This document shows positions 1 to 8,566 of a DNA stretch of 51,424 nucleotides, piece after piece. Source of the DNA: CAZKYX01 sp964557125 (GTDB lineage: Bacteria; Patescibacteriota; Microgenomatia; Levybacterales; GWA1-39-11); the NCBI GenBank assembly GCA_964557125.1, contig CAZKYX010000007.1, positions 1-51,424 on the forward strand. Direction: 5' to 3'. The translations under genes and the position numbers were made by a program. Position 1 is the first letter of the stretch; every line of letters starts with the position of its first letter. A model generated the notes under the pieces. The model searched no databases. It had not been told where the DNA came from and was given only the letters and a program-made list of their open reading frames with translations.

Positions 1-10
1 CTCAACAAGA

Positions 11-1072
11 ATGGACGAAAAAATTAAAAGAAAGATTAAAAATAAAATTATACTCATCACCGGTGGGACTGGGTCTTTCGGAAATACAGTGGCTGACAGA
101 CTGATTGGTCTTGCTCCAAAGAAAATTATTATTTATAGCAGGGACGAGAAAAAGCAGTTTGATATGAGAAACCGATACGACGACAATCCTCTTTTGCGAT
201 TTATTATAGGTGATGTTAGAGACCGCGAAAAATTAATTAAAGTAATGAACGGAGTTGATTACGTTTTTCATGCAGCTGCACTAAAGCAAGTTCCGACAGG
301 CGAATTTTTTCCTTTGGAGATAGTAAAAACAAATATACTAGGTGCGCAAAACGTAATTGATGCTGCAATAATTAATAATGTTAAAAATGTTGTTGTTTTA
401 AGTACGGATAAGGCTGTGTACCCAATTAATACGGTAGGCATCTCTAAGGCCATGATGGAAAAGATTATGGTTGCAGAATCAAAGGAGTTAGTGCACCGAA
501 ATGGATCAAAAACAATACTAAGCGGAGTACGATACGGTAATGTTTTATTTACGCGTGGTTCTGTCATTCCTTTCTTTTTGGAAATAATGAAGCAAGGAAG
601 ACAACTTCCAGTTACGGATAAAAATATGACGCGATTTCTTCTTCCCTTGCAAGAAGCAGTAAATTTAGTGTTATTTGCGCTTATTAACGGTGAAAAAGGT
701 TATATGTACGTAAAGAAATCGTCAGCTTGTACGCTTGAAACACTTGCGCAGTCGCTTTGTAACATTTTTGAATACAAAAAAGGGTATAGGGAGGTAGGAA
801 TAAGAGCTGGAGAAAAAATGCATGAAACACTGCTTACTGAGGAGGAAATGTTGCGTTCTATTGATGCGGGCGAGTACTTTAAGGTACCGCCGGAAAGCCA
901 AGGACTAGATTATGAACGCTATTTCCACAAAGGTCGTAAGGCAAAAATGAACATGCTGCGTTCATTCACATCTGAGAATACAAAGAGACTTGATGTTGCG
1001 GCTACAACAAAGCTTCTTAAGAGTCTGCCTGAGGTTAAGAAGTTGTTAAAAAAGACTTCAGAACGTATTTAA
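11..1072 (+). CDS. CapE/WbjB-like UDP-N-acetylglucosamine 4,6-dehydratase (SDR family)
   Basis: This is a 353-residue short-chain dehydrogenase-type nucleotide-sugar enzyme of the polysaccharide-biosynthesis (FlaA1/CapE/WbjB) family. The Rossmann glycine motif GGTGSFG lies at residues 18-24 and the conserved STDKAVYPIN block at 131-140. The YxxxK catalytic pair is altered: Lys146 is present (VGISK) but the Tyr position is Val142. CapE/WbjB enzymes are known to carry a non-Tyr residue there, so this supports the CapE subgroup over PseB. In that pathway the product is an intermediate towards UDP-L-FucNAc-type sugars. A 2-epimerase of the same pathway type lies at 1759-2946 on the other strand. 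The 3' end overlaps the convergent gene at 1035 by 38 bp. The exact product cannot be told from sequence. Confidence 0.85.
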   Translation: MDEKIKRKIKNKIILITGGTGSFGNTVADRLIGLAPKKIIIYSRDEKKQFDMRNRYDDNPLLRFIIGDVRDREKLIKVMNGVDYVFHAAALKQVPTGEFFPLEIVKTNILGAQNVIDAAIINNVKNVVVLSTDKAVYPINTVGISKAMMEKIMVAESKELVHRNGSKTILSGVRYGNVLFTRGSVIPFFLEIMKQGRQLPVTDKNMTRFLLPLQEAVNLVLFALINGEKGYMYVKKSSACTLETLAQSLCNIFEYKKGYREVGIRAGEKMHETLLTEEEMLRSIDAGEYFKVPPESQGLDYERYFHKGRKAKMNMLRSFTSENTKRLDVAATTKLLKSLPEVKKLLKKTSERI

Positions 1073-1775
1073 AATAGTCTCGAAATATTGCTGGTTTGTA
1101 GTTAAATCGGGAAACTGATTCAGTTCTCGCCGTGAGCGTATAGGGAATTTCTTTAAAACTACAATGCATTTTTTTAAGATAGTAAAGCTCCTCAAGAATT
1201 ATTGAGAAATTATTTTCTTTGAGTTTCACATTCTTTAAGCAGGATGTTCTGACCATTCGAAAACCATTGGTGCAATCTCTAATTCCGACACCAAACATAA
1301 TAGAAGCAGCGAAGTTTCCGCTTATTGAAACTGCTCGCCGAAATTTTGATACACCTTTAACTTTTCCTCCCTTTGTATACCGAGATGCTTTTACGCAGTC
1401 GAATTTGCCCTGATACTTTACGAATGTGTGTATGAGCCTGGGGTTATTTGTTAAATCTGAATCCATATGAAGACAATATTCATAATTGAGTTCTAACGCC
1501 TTTTTAATACCGGACTTAGTAGCACCACCAAAACCTTTGTTTTTCTTGTGGGTAACCACAATGAGTTTTTTTCCATATTTTTTCTGTGCTGTCTGGAGTA
1601 ATGAGTGAGTATTGTCCTGACTTCCATCATCAATGACAATGAGAACATTGCGAATTTTTAATTTTCCAAGTTCTGACGCAACAGCTTGAATGCATCTGGT
1701 TGCCCCAATTTCTTCATTAAACATTGGGATAATAACTGCTAGAGAGTGACTTTCTTTTTTATATTTTGATTCCAT
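1035..1775 (-). CDS. Family 2 glycosyltransferase (DPM1/DolP-mannosyltransferase-like)
   Basis: The 246-residue protein opens with the GT-A fold signature LAVIIPMFNEE, then IDDGSQDNT and the metal-binding DSD in HMDSDLTNNP, as in GT2 enzymes that transfer a sugar from a nucleotide or to a polyprenyl-phosphate carrier. No transmembrane tail is visible, so it is probably cytoplasmic or peripheral. Its ATG lies inside the last codons of the upstream 2-epimerase (17 bp overlap), so the two are probably co-transcribed and translationally coupled. The donor and acceptor cannot be predicted. Confidence 0.85.
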   Translation of the reverse strand: MESKYKKESHSLAVIIPMFNEEIGATRCIQAVASELGKLKIRNVLIVIDDGSQDNTHSLLQTAQKKYGKKLIVVTHKKNKGFGGATKSGIKKALELNYEYCLHMDSDLTNNPRLIHTFVKYQGKFDCVKASRYTKGGKVKGVSKFRRAVSISGNFAASIMFGVGIRDCTNGFRMVRTSCLKNVKLKENNFSIILEELYYLKKMHCSFKEIPYTLTARTESVSRFNYKPAIFRDYFKYVLKSFLTTS

Positions 1776-2946
1776 CTTCCATAAACGAACGTGTTATAGG
1801 CAAGTGACTGTCTTCTGGTAAATGTCCTCTCACGGTACCATTTCTTACCCGCAGGGCAATATCTTGAGCAATATTTTTTGAAGCTCCGGTTTTCCCAAAG
1901 GGCTGTTTCCATTTTTTCCCTACAATTCTATTTACCTTTTTATATATAAGCTCTGGGGGATACTGCTCTGGAAGACTTGAGTCAAACTTTACACATCCTC
2001 CAGTGTCATACACTTGAGGTCTTTCAGTTGCTTTTCTCATGTTTATACAGGGTATTTGCAGGATGCAGGCTTCTTCGTTTAGGGTTCCGGAATCTGTTAT
2101 AACTGCTTTGGCATGTGTCATGAGTATTAGTATTTCCTCGTATCCAATCGGGTCAACAACGATGAGGTTTTTTGGTTTTTTAATATTAAGCTGTTTCATA
2201 ACCTTTTGCGTTCTGTAGCTTGCTGGAAAGTACACAGGGTAATCAGCTTGAGCGACTAAATTCATTATCGCCTTAAATGAACTTTCAATATGTACATTTT
2301 CGCGTCTGTGACAGGTCATAAGGTAATATTTACCATCTTCTATGTTCCTCTTTGCGAAAAATTCTCTGGTGGCTAACTTCTCAAGCTTTTCTTTTTGCGA
2401 AAAATAGTACTTATCGATAAGGTCTACAACAGGGTGCCCTGTTACTACTATAAATTTTGGATTCAAGCCTTCTGCAACTCCCCTCTCCTTATATTCTGTA
2501 GCATATGTGTAAATGACATCGGCCATATGGTCAGCAAGTGTTCTGTATTTTTCCTCAGGCATTCTCCAATCATATGAATGCCAGCACCCTTCGATGTGAA
2601 TAATTGGAATATTTAACTGTAGGGCTGCAAGGCAACCAACAGATGTATTTGTATCGCCCAGAAAAACTACAGCATCAGGCTGTTCCTCTTCAAGAACCGG
2701 GTACAGCTTTGCAATAAGCTTTGATGTTACCTCTGCATCTGTTTCCCCGCTACATTTCAAATCAATATCCGGGTTTCTGACACCTAGCTCTCTAAAAAAT
2801 ATTCCTTTTAAATTGTCCGAATAATTTTGTCCAGACCATATAAAAAGTACTTCAATATCCTTCTCTTTCTCAAGTTCTTCAATAATAATGGCGGCTCGAA
2901 TAAGGTCGGGGCGAAGGCCCAAAACAAATGCAACTTTTTTCTTCAT
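1759..2946 (-). CDS. UDP-N-acetylglucosamine 2-epimerase family protein (WecB/CapG-like)
   Basis: The 395-residue protein has the two-lobed non-hydrolysing UDP-GlcNAc 2-epimerase pattern. An N-terminal LGLRPDLIRAA motif takes the place of GTRPEAIKMAP. HIEGCWHSYDWRMPEEKYRT follows, then the HRREN block near the middle and the UDP-binding TDSGTLNEEA followed by ATERPQ. The role is C2 inversion of UDP-GlcNAc or of a 6-deoxy derivative; a CapG/WbjD-type reaction would fit the CapE-like enzyme at 11-1072. It is followed directly by the GT2 gene and preceded, 25 bp upstream, by a methyltransferase gene on the same strand. A TATACT hexamer lies at 2960-2965. Confidence 0.87.
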   Translation of the reverse strand: MKKKVAFVLGLRPDLIRAAIIIEELEKEKDIEVLFIWSGQNYSDNLKGIFFRELGVRNPDIDLKCSGETDAEVTSKLIAKLYPVLEEEQPDAVVFLGDTNTSVGCLAALQLNIPIIHIEGCWHSYDWRMPEEKYRTLADHMADVIYTYATEYKERGVAEGLNPKFIVVTGHPVVDLIDKYYFSQKEKLEKLATREFFAKRNIEDGKYYLMTCHRRENVHIESSFKAIMNLVAQADYPVYFPASYRTQKVMKQLNIKKPKNLIVVDPIGYEEILILMTHAKAVITDSGTLNEEACILQIPCINMRKATERPQVYDTGGCVKFDSSLPEQYPPELIYKKVNRIVGKKWKQPFGKTGASKNIAQDIALRVRNGTVRGHLPEDSHLPITRSFMEDGIKI

Positions 2947-2971
2947 ATGTTGAATAGCTAGTATACCAAAA

Positions 2972-4237
2972 TTACTTTACAACTTTAACTTTGGGAAGCG
3001 GAACAATATATTTGCCTCCATTAGAAATGTACTCAGGATTTCTCTTTTTTATCTCTTCAATGAATGACCATGCGAAAAGCAGCACATAATCTGGTCTTGC
3101 TTTTTTCTTAAGTATGGAGCTGTCAACAATCGGAAGGTGGTTAAATGGTGTATAAGCACCTTGCTTTGCTGGTGAGTCGTCAATAACAAAATCTAAGTAG
3201 TCACTGGTAAGTTGACAAAATGAGGAGAGGATTGTTCCTCTGCCTGACGCTCCATATCCCGCAATTGATTTTTTTTGGGACTTCAGTGACCTTAAAAGCT
3301 TTAGCAGCTCCTTTTTTTCGCTAAGAATCTTTTTGTAAAATTCATGAAATGAGTTTTTGGTATTCAATTTGTTTTTCTTTTCTTCTGAAGTCAACACAAT
3401 AACATTGCCAGTTATATTGTGTTGATTTATGTGGCCGATGTGAAATTGAGCAGATCCTCCATGTATTGATGTTTTTATAACATCAAAAACTTCCAGACCA
3501 AACGGTTTTAGTACATTGTTAAGGCTTGTAACTGACCAGTAATATTGATGTTCATGATACATCATGTCGTACTGTGTCTCTGTAATGAGTGTGCCAAGAT
3601 AATGCACTTCCATAATAAGTTCCCCGTCTTTTTTTAACAGTGCGTGTATTCCCTTGAATACGTCTCGCATGTCTTCAATATGGGCAAGAGTATTTGCACT
3701 ATAAATAACGTTGGCCTTACCGTACTTTTTAACTACTCTTTTGGCAAGGTCATATGTAAAGTAGTCATTTATTATTGGTAGGCCCTTCTTGATGAGGGGT
3801 TTTACAATATTTTTTGCAGGATCGATTCCAACTGCGTTAATTTTTTTCTCTCGTAGAGAACTTATAAGACTTCCGTCATTACAACCAATTTCCACAACAA
3901 AAGACTTTCCTTTATTTTTAAGCACTTCATTTACTAATATTGAAATTGTTTCAAAGTGTGTAACAAGAGTGTTAATTGACGAAGAGCGATAATAGTAGTT
4001 CTGAAACATTGAATCGGCCTCTACTACAACAAGAGTCTGCAACGTCAAACACTCTTCGCAAAAACCCAGCGTTAGGGGATAAGAAAGTTCAGGAGTGTTT
4101 GAAGAATTTTTTTTATGAAAAGCTCCTGCTAATGGTACATATCCTAAATCAATTACTGTGGCAATTCTGTCTGACAAACACAATCTGCAGTAGTTATATT
4201 TTCGATAGCTCCCGATTGTAACAGGTAAGTTTGCCAT
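2972..4237 (-). CDS. Zinc-binding SAM-dependent C-methyltransferase (NovU/TylCIII-type)
   Basis: This has the three-part architecture of sugar C-methyltransferases. An N-terminal zinc-binding domain has CRLC and CEEC pairs around DLGYVPLAGAF. A Rossmann methyltransferase core follows (VVEIGCNDGS, GIDPAKN), and then a C-terminal domain with GYGASGRGT and VIDDSPAKQG. Family members methylate a sugar carbon of dTDP- or other NDP-keto-deoxy-sugars. I chose the ATG at 4237 (MANLPVTIGS), not the upstream codons, because the zinc domain starts right after it and a TATACT -10 box lies 10 nt upstream at 4248-4253. It heads a minus-strand operon with the epimerase and the GT2 gene. Confidence 0.85.
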   Translation of the reverse strand: MANLPVTIGSYRKYNYCRLCLSDRIATVIDLGYVPLAGAFHKKNSSNTPELSYPLTLGFCEECLTLQTLVVVEADSMFQNYYYRSSSINTLVTHFETISILVNEVLKNKGKSFVVEIGCNDGSLISSLREKKINAVGIDPAKNIVKPLIKKGLPIINDYFTYDLAKRVVKKYGKANVIYSANTLAHIEDMRDVFKGIHALLKKDGELIMEVHYLGTLITETQYDMMYHEHQYYWSVTSLNNVLKPFGLEVFDVIKTSIHGGSAQFHIGHINQHNITGNVIVLTSEEKKNKLNTKNSFHEFYKKILSEKKELLKLLRSLKSQKKSIAGYGASGRGTILSSFCQLTSDYLDFVIDDSPAKQGAYTPFNHLPIVDSSILKKKARPDYVLLFAWSFIEEIKKRNPEYISNGGKYIVPLPKVKVVK

Positions 4238-4247
4238 ATAAGAATAG

Positions 4248-4272
4248 AGTATAATGGCGAGTATACTATACT
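4248..4272. promoter_or_regulatory. Compact divergent promoter between methyltransferase and membrane-protein genes
   Basis: TATACT on the minus strand (4248-4253) lies 10 nt before the methyltransferase ATG at 4237. On the plus strand, TATAAT (4250-4255), TATACT (4262-4267) and TATACT (4267-4272) precede the ATG at 4275. Both transcripts would have almost no leader. The assignment rests on hexamer match and spacing only. Confidence 0.5.
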
Positions 4273-4274
4273 TT

Positions 4275-4538
4275 ATGAAATCATCAAAACCCAAAAAAAG
4301 GAATAAAAAAATATTCTCACAACAACTATTTATCTATTTTTTTTTAACGTGCATTGAAATTGCTGCCATGATTATTTTCTTTGAATTTCCGAGAAGTTTA
4401 TTTTATTCTTCTGCAAACTCTGTTGATATAGTCGGGTACAGACAGTATTTCGGCTATCCCATGTATTTCGATACGATGTATATTTTTATTTTTATTTCCT
4501 TACCATTTGTAAATTATCTGCTTCTTAAAAAAATGTAA
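4275..4538 (+). CDS. Small membrane protein, unknown function
   Basis: This is an 87-residue protein with a basic N-terminus (KSSKPKKRNKK) and two predicted membrane segments (roughly residues 18-38 and 66-84). I recognise no family. I chose the ATG at 4275 over 4254 because a -10 hexamer (4262-4267) ends 7 nt before it, whereas the 4254 ATG overlaps another -10-like hexamer. Its stop lies 3 nt before the start of the next gene, a large membrane protein, so the two are probably co-expressed. Confidence 0.6.
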   Translation: MKSSKPKKRNKKIFSQQLFIYFFLTCIEIAAMIIFFEFPRSLFYSSANSVDIVGYRQYFGYPMYFDTMYIFIFISLPFVNYLLLKKM

Positions 4539-4541
4539 AAA

Positions 4542-6338
4542 ATGAAAAAATTAATAACAGGTAATTGGCTCGAGTATTTAATCGCAAGTTTGCTCGGAGT
4601 CATAATTTCTCTCGTAAGCCTAAGCATTCCAAGCAAGCACTTGGCGCCTTTTGACTCCCAAGCACTTCTCACGTGGCAGTTCTCTCAAAAAATAGGAGCC
4701 CTACCATACAGGGATGTTTTTTACCCATATGGCTTTTTTGAATATTTCTCAAGTTGCTCAGCACTGTTTGAATTCTTTTCTCTAGTGCTTATTGGTGCTC
4801 TGTCTTTTTCGGTATACGTTTTTTTGAAGGAGATACTACAGAACAGTATTCTTTCAAGAACATATTATGCTGTCTTCTTGTTATTTGTGTCTTTTTTTGT
4901 TGGATTTGAAAGTTATTCACGATATGGAGTTGTAGTGGCTTTTGCCATTCTTTCTGCTTTCTTATTTTCAAAAAAAAGAATAAATAGAAAACTCATATTC
5001 CGATTGGGAGTTTTGTCATCGATTATTTTTTCGTTAATTAATGATCAAGGTGTGTATTGCTGTGTAGTTTTTCTTACTGCTATGTGTTTCTTTGTTAAAG
5101 GGGGTCGGCAGAAAGCAATAAGCCTACTTTCTTTTGGTATGGGCGTAGTTACGGGATTGATTCCACTTTCTATTTATCTGATTTCCAACAATTCCTTGAC
5201 TGCGTTTGTAGAGTATCTGGCTTATTTTAAACAAATTAATGAATTTGCAAAAACCCCCTTTTTTCCGGGAGTTGTGACACTGGGAAATGTGTTCGTGTTC
5301 TTATCCCTTTTTCTAACAGGTGGACTTTTAGGACATGCTTATTTTGAAAAACGAGCGCTCCCTGATAGAACCAACTATTATTTATCTCTCTTTTATGTTT
5401 CTCTATTACTGTTAGAGTATAAAAACACTATACGCTCAATCGAATGGCAAATTACATTTATAGGTTTTCTATTAATGCCACTTCTATGGGTTAAGGTACT
5501 TAAAATAATTAAGCAAGCCCCAAACTCTTCCCGTTTAACTTTTTTGCTAACATGCAGTCTGCCTCTACTGGTATTAATCGTGTTTTTTATGTTTGATAAC
5601 TCAAAAATAAGTGAATCTGGATTTACTCGAATGACTACCGGAAATATAAAAAGTGATATTATCAGGCAAATCGAAAAGAATGAGCACAGGCCATTTGCTG
5701 TTTTTTCATATCCTGCTGACCCCGACTTTTACATGGAAAACAATCAAAGGCCACCGTATTTCTTTTCCCTATACGAGGCCACCCCTATGCAATCCCAGTT
5801 GCGACAAATTGAATACATAAATGATATGAAGGTGAGCTATGTAATAGTGAATTTGGAAAATTATGCCGTGCAAGATCAGGTTCCAAATTATGTAAGAGGA
5901 AGATTATTAACATCGTATATTTTTACGGAGTTTTATCCTTACCGGAAAATAGGAAACCACCTCATTTTGCGAAAAGGAAAGGGAGACATCTTTGCTTATG
6001 AAGATATCGTAGGACAAGAATATCTTAACTACCTGAAAGAAGTTGACTTAAAAGATGTAGTAAACATTTTCCCAATAGAAGTGAGGCGAAGCGGAATTAT
6101 TACGCTCTCACAACTTCCTAGTCAAGTCTACGAAACAAAGGAGCTTTCCTTAAGTTCTGATAATACACTTGTTTTTAATAAGTCATTAAATGGAAAAGTT
6201 TTAGTGCTTACCTCAAAAGAGGGGTATTCAACTAGAATTCGGCTTCATAACTGTCGTTTGGAAAATTGTTTTATCGATCTTTCTTTTGTACCTTTGTTTT
6301 TCAAACAGAGAAAAATAATTCATTCAAAAATTATTTAA
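4542..6338 (+). CDS. Polytopic GT-C-like membrane glycosyltransferase, putative
   Basis: The 598-residue protein has about ten to eleven hydrophobic segments in its first 350 residues and a soluble, presumably extracytoplasmic, C-terminal part of about 240 residues. After the first membrane segment comes FDSQALLTWQFSQ...LPYRDVFYPYGFF. This matches the first-loop acidic motif and PYRD pattern of uncharacterised GT-C/PMT-like proteins that use polyprenyl-phosphate sugars. It lies in a glycan cluster and overlaps the convergent methyltransferase by 8 bp. The GT-C assignment is inferred from topology and motif; substrate unknown. Confidence 0.6.
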   Translation: MKKLITGNWLEYLIASLLGVIISLVSLSIPSKHLAPFDSQALLTWQFSQKIGALPYRDVFYPYGFFEYFSSCSALFEFFSLVLIGALSFSVYVFLKEILQNSILSRTYYAVFLLFVSFFVGFESYSRYGVVVAFAILSAFLFSKKRINRKLIFRLGVLSSIIFSLINDQGVYCCVVFLTAMCFFVKGGRQKAISLLSFGMGVVTGLIPLSIYLISNNSLTAFVEYLAYFKQINEFAKTPFFPGVVTLGNVFVFLSLFLTGGLLGHAYFEKRALPDRTNYYLSLFYVSLLLLEYKNTIRSIEWQITFIGFLLMPLLWVKVLKIIKQAPNSSRLTFLLTCSLPLLVLIVFFMFDNSKISESGFTRMTTGNIKSDIIRQIEKNEHRPFAVFSYPADPDFYMENNQRPPYFFSLYEATPMQSQLRQIEYINDMKVSYVIVNLENYAVQDQVPNYVRGRLLTSYIFTEFYPYRKIGNHLILRKGKGDIFAYEDIVGQEYLNYLKEVDLKDVVNIFPIEVRRSGIITLSQLPSQVYETKELSLSSDNTLVFNKSLNGKVLVLTSKEGYSTRIRLHNCRLENCFIDLSFVPLFFKQRKIIHSKII

Positions 6339-7197
6339 TTTTTTTAGCAATAATAATCATTTCTCCGATATAAAACGGCAACGAAATTTTTCCAATTGGT
6401 GAGCGAAACAAAAAACGCAACGGACTTATTAGTTGGTAAAGTTCCGGTGCGAAATTCTGAAGATTATTGTAAACGTATTGAACTTGAAGTGGCTTAATAT
6501 GATTACCGGAGTATATAACTTCAAAGCCATTTTCTAGAAGCATTTTGCGAAGTCCTTTTCTACTAAATAAATGAATATGTTCAACCGGTGAGAATGGTGG
6601 CCAATATCTCTTCATGACCAACGCAAATAATGAGGATGCATTGGGTGTCTGAATCATTAACAAACCGTTCCTTTTGAGCTTTTTTGCAGATGAGGCAATC
6701 ACAAGCATAGGCTGTGTAACATGTTCAATGAGTCCAAACATGGTAATAATATCAAAGTTTGACTCTCTAACATTTCTGCCTGTAATATCTGCTTGAATGG
6801 TGCTTTTGGGCATTTTTTTATTAGCAATTGCTACCGCCTCCTTTTGTAATTCCAAGCCCTTCACATTTGCTCCCTTTTCTTTGGCCAAAACCATGAAGTC
6901 ACCGGTAAATGAACCAACGTCCAGAAGTCTCATGTCTTTTAGCGTTCTCTTTTTTAATGATTTTAGAAGCAAAAGCAAGAATTGGTTGTATACTTTTAGA
7001 TACTCATCGGCATTTGAGAACAAAAGTTGATAATTCCCTCCGTCCAACCGTTTTTTGTAATGAGCAATAAGTGTTTTTAAATTCGGGTACGGATAAGTGC
7101 TTGTCGTCAGACAATCAGGACACCTGTAATATGCGAATTTGTTATTTCTAAAATAGCGCGCCTGCTTTACACGGCATACTGGACATTTTTTTTCCAT
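6331..7197 (-). CDS. Class I SAM-dependent methyltransferase with N-terminal zinc ribbon
   Basis: From the ATG at 7197 the protein is 288 residues. It starts with a small Cys4 ribbon (CPVC...CPDC), followed by a Methyltransf_23-type core: LLDVGSFTGDF (motif I), LELQKEA and MFGLIEHVTQP. Members of this type methylate sugars or lipid-linked intermediates in glycan clusters. The upstream 31 in-frame codons are excluded: they resemble non-coding sequence, and a TACAAT box at 7204-7209 sits 6 nt before the ATG. The 3' end overlaps the convergent gene at 4542-6338 by 8 bp. Substrate unknown. Confidence 0.8.
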   Translation of the reverse strand: MEKKCPVCRVKQARYFRNNKFAYYRCPDCLTTSTYPYPNLKTLIAHYKKRLDGGNYQLLFSNADEYLKVYNQFLLLLLKSLKKRTLKDMRLLDVGSFTGDFMVLAKEKGANVKGLELQKEAVAIANKKMPKSTIQADITGRNVRESNFDIITMFGLIEHVTQPMLVIASSAKKLKRNGLLMIQTPNASSLFALVMKRYWPPFSPVEHIHLFSRKGLRKMLLENGFEVIYSGNHIKPLQVQYVYNNLQNFAPELYQLISPLRFLFRSPIGKISLPFYIGEMIIIAKKIK

Positions 7198-7203
7198 TGA
7201 CCT

Positions 7204-7209
7204 ATTGTA
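7204..7209 (-). promoter_or_regulatory. Leaderless -10 box of the methyltransferase gene
   Basis: TACAAT on the minus strand lies 6 nt upstream of the ATG at 7197, so the transcript would begin at or next to the start codon. No good -35 box is seen. Confidence 0.5.
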
Positions 7210-7256
7210 CAGTATTTTTTTCAAATGTTGCGAGAATAACAGCCTCAGCTTTGCGT

Positions 7257-7262
7257 TATAAT
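7257..7262 (+). promoter_or_regulatory. Leaderless -10 box of the flippase gene
   Basis: A perfect TATAAT ends 6 nt before the ATG at 7269. It decides this start over an upstream in-frame TTG at 7197. The -35 region is weak. Confidence 0.6.
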
Positions 7263-7268
7263 GTGTCA

Positions 7269-8492
7269 ATGGGATACTCCAAAGTGGCAATTGCGGGACT
7301 TGGCTGGATGGGCGTACTGCAATTTGTGTTTAAAACTTTTTCCATTGTAAAGTTTGCGATTATTGCTCGGGTTTTAACCTCATACGAGCTCGGGATTTTT
7401 GGGATAACAATCCTTGTGTTAGGACTTATTGAAACTTTTACTGAATTTGGAATGTCATCATTTCTTATACAGCATAAAAAAAATATTAAGCCATACATTC
7501 CTTCTATTTTTTCTGTACAGGTTGTGAGAGGGACTCTTTTGTCATTCACAATAATCTTGCTTTCCTATCCGATAAGCATTTTCTTTCACGAACCTAGTAC
7601 GCTTAACCTCATGTTGCTTACTGCTTTCATACCCCTTATCAAAGCGTTCGAGAACCCTTATGTAAGTGTCTTGCAAAAAGATTTAAGCTTTGGCAAAGAT
7701 TTTGTTTATAGAGCAGCCGGATATCTAGCTGAGCTGATTTTAGCGTTATTTTTTGTCTGGTATTTTAGGTCAACTCAAGGTCTTCTCATTGCACTTATCT
7801 TTTCCACGCTTTTTTCAGTGCTTGTTTCTTGGATAGTTATTCAAGGCGTTTTTAAACTTGAATTTCGAATAAAGAAAATTAAGGAGATACTTGCATTTTC
7901 GAAGTGGATAAGTATTCTGGGCATTTTTAGTTATATTACAAACCAGCTGGACGCATTTGTTATAGGTAGATTTATGGGTGCATCGAGTTTGGGGTATTAT
8001 CAGGTGTCTCAAAAATTTTCGTTAAATCCCATGATGGATGTTTCGTCGACTTTTGGAAAGGTAGCTTTCCCTATTTATTCTAAGTTTTCAGATGACAAGA
8101 GTCGATTGAAGAGAGCTTTTTTGCGTAATTTTATAGCGCTTTGCCTGTTGGAAGGAAGTTTTTTTATCGTTTGTTTTCTTTTTCCGGAACTTATACTTCG
8201 CATACTGGCTGGTGAGAAGTGGATGGCAATGAAAGATGTATTCCGTCTTTTAGCGCTTTACGGATTTTTATTTTCTGTATGGGGTAGTATTGGTGCCTTG
8301 TTTTATTCACTCAAAAAACAAAACGCACTTGCATTCATAATGTTGGTCAGACTTGCAGTACTCGTTCCTAGTGTATTTTTTGGTGTACAAAAAGCTGGTC
8401 TTGCAGGAGTTGTGTGGGCACTTCTACTGAGTTTGATTGTTATTCTGCCCCTTTCATTTCTTCGTGTTAAGAAAGAGTTTTCTAATAAGTAA
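7269..8492 (+). CDS. Wzx-like oligosaccharide flippase (MOP/MATE superfamily)
   Basis: The 407-residue protein has about 12 evenly spaced hydrophobic helices and the polysaccharide-transporter pattern of the MOP superfamily. Typical stretches are GWMGVLQFVFKTFSIVKFAI at the N-terminus, TEFGMSSFLIQHK, and SYITNQLDAFVIGRFMGASS before LGYYQVSQKF. Family members flip lipid-linked oligosaccharides across the membrane. It starts a plus-strand run of glycosyltransferase genes, as expected for a Wzx/Wzy-type pathway. Start set by the TATAAT at 7257-7262. Confidence 0.88.
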   Translation: MGYSKVAIAGLGWMGVLQFVFKTFSIVKFAIIARVLTSYELGIFGITILVLGLIETFTEFGMSSFLIQHKKNIKPYIPSIFSVQVVRGTLLSFTIILLSYPISIFFHEPSTLNLMLLTAFIPLIKAFENPYVSVLQKDLSFGKDFVYRAAGYLAELILALFFVWYFRSTQGLLIALIFSTLFSVLVSWIVIQGVFKLEFRIKKIKEILAFSKWISILGIFSYITNQLDAFVIGRFMGASSLGYYQVSQKFSLNPMMDVSSTFGKVAFPIYSKFSDDKSRLKRAFLRNFIALCLLEGSFFIVCFLFPELILRILAGEKWMAMKDVFRLLALYGFLFSVWGSIGALFYSLKKQNALAFIMLVRLAVLVPSVFFGVQKAGLAGVVWALLLSLIVILPLSFLRVKKEFSNK

Positions 8493-8521
8493 TTTGCTTT
8501 GTTATAGAGTAAAATATGTTA

Positions 8522-8536
8522 CCAGTTCGTAACTGG
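8522..8536 (+). repeat. Short inverted repeat upstream of the GT4 gene
   Basis: CCAGTT-CGT-AACTGG is a perfect 6-bp inverted repeat with a 3-nt loop. It lies about 7 nt downstream of a TAAAAT hexamer (8510-8515) and 30 nt before the chosen ATG at 8567. It would sit at or near the 5' end of that transcript, as an operator or a 5' hairpin. Confidence 0.35.
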
Positions 8537-8566
8537 AGCAACAAACACGAACAAAAAAGAACTAAT

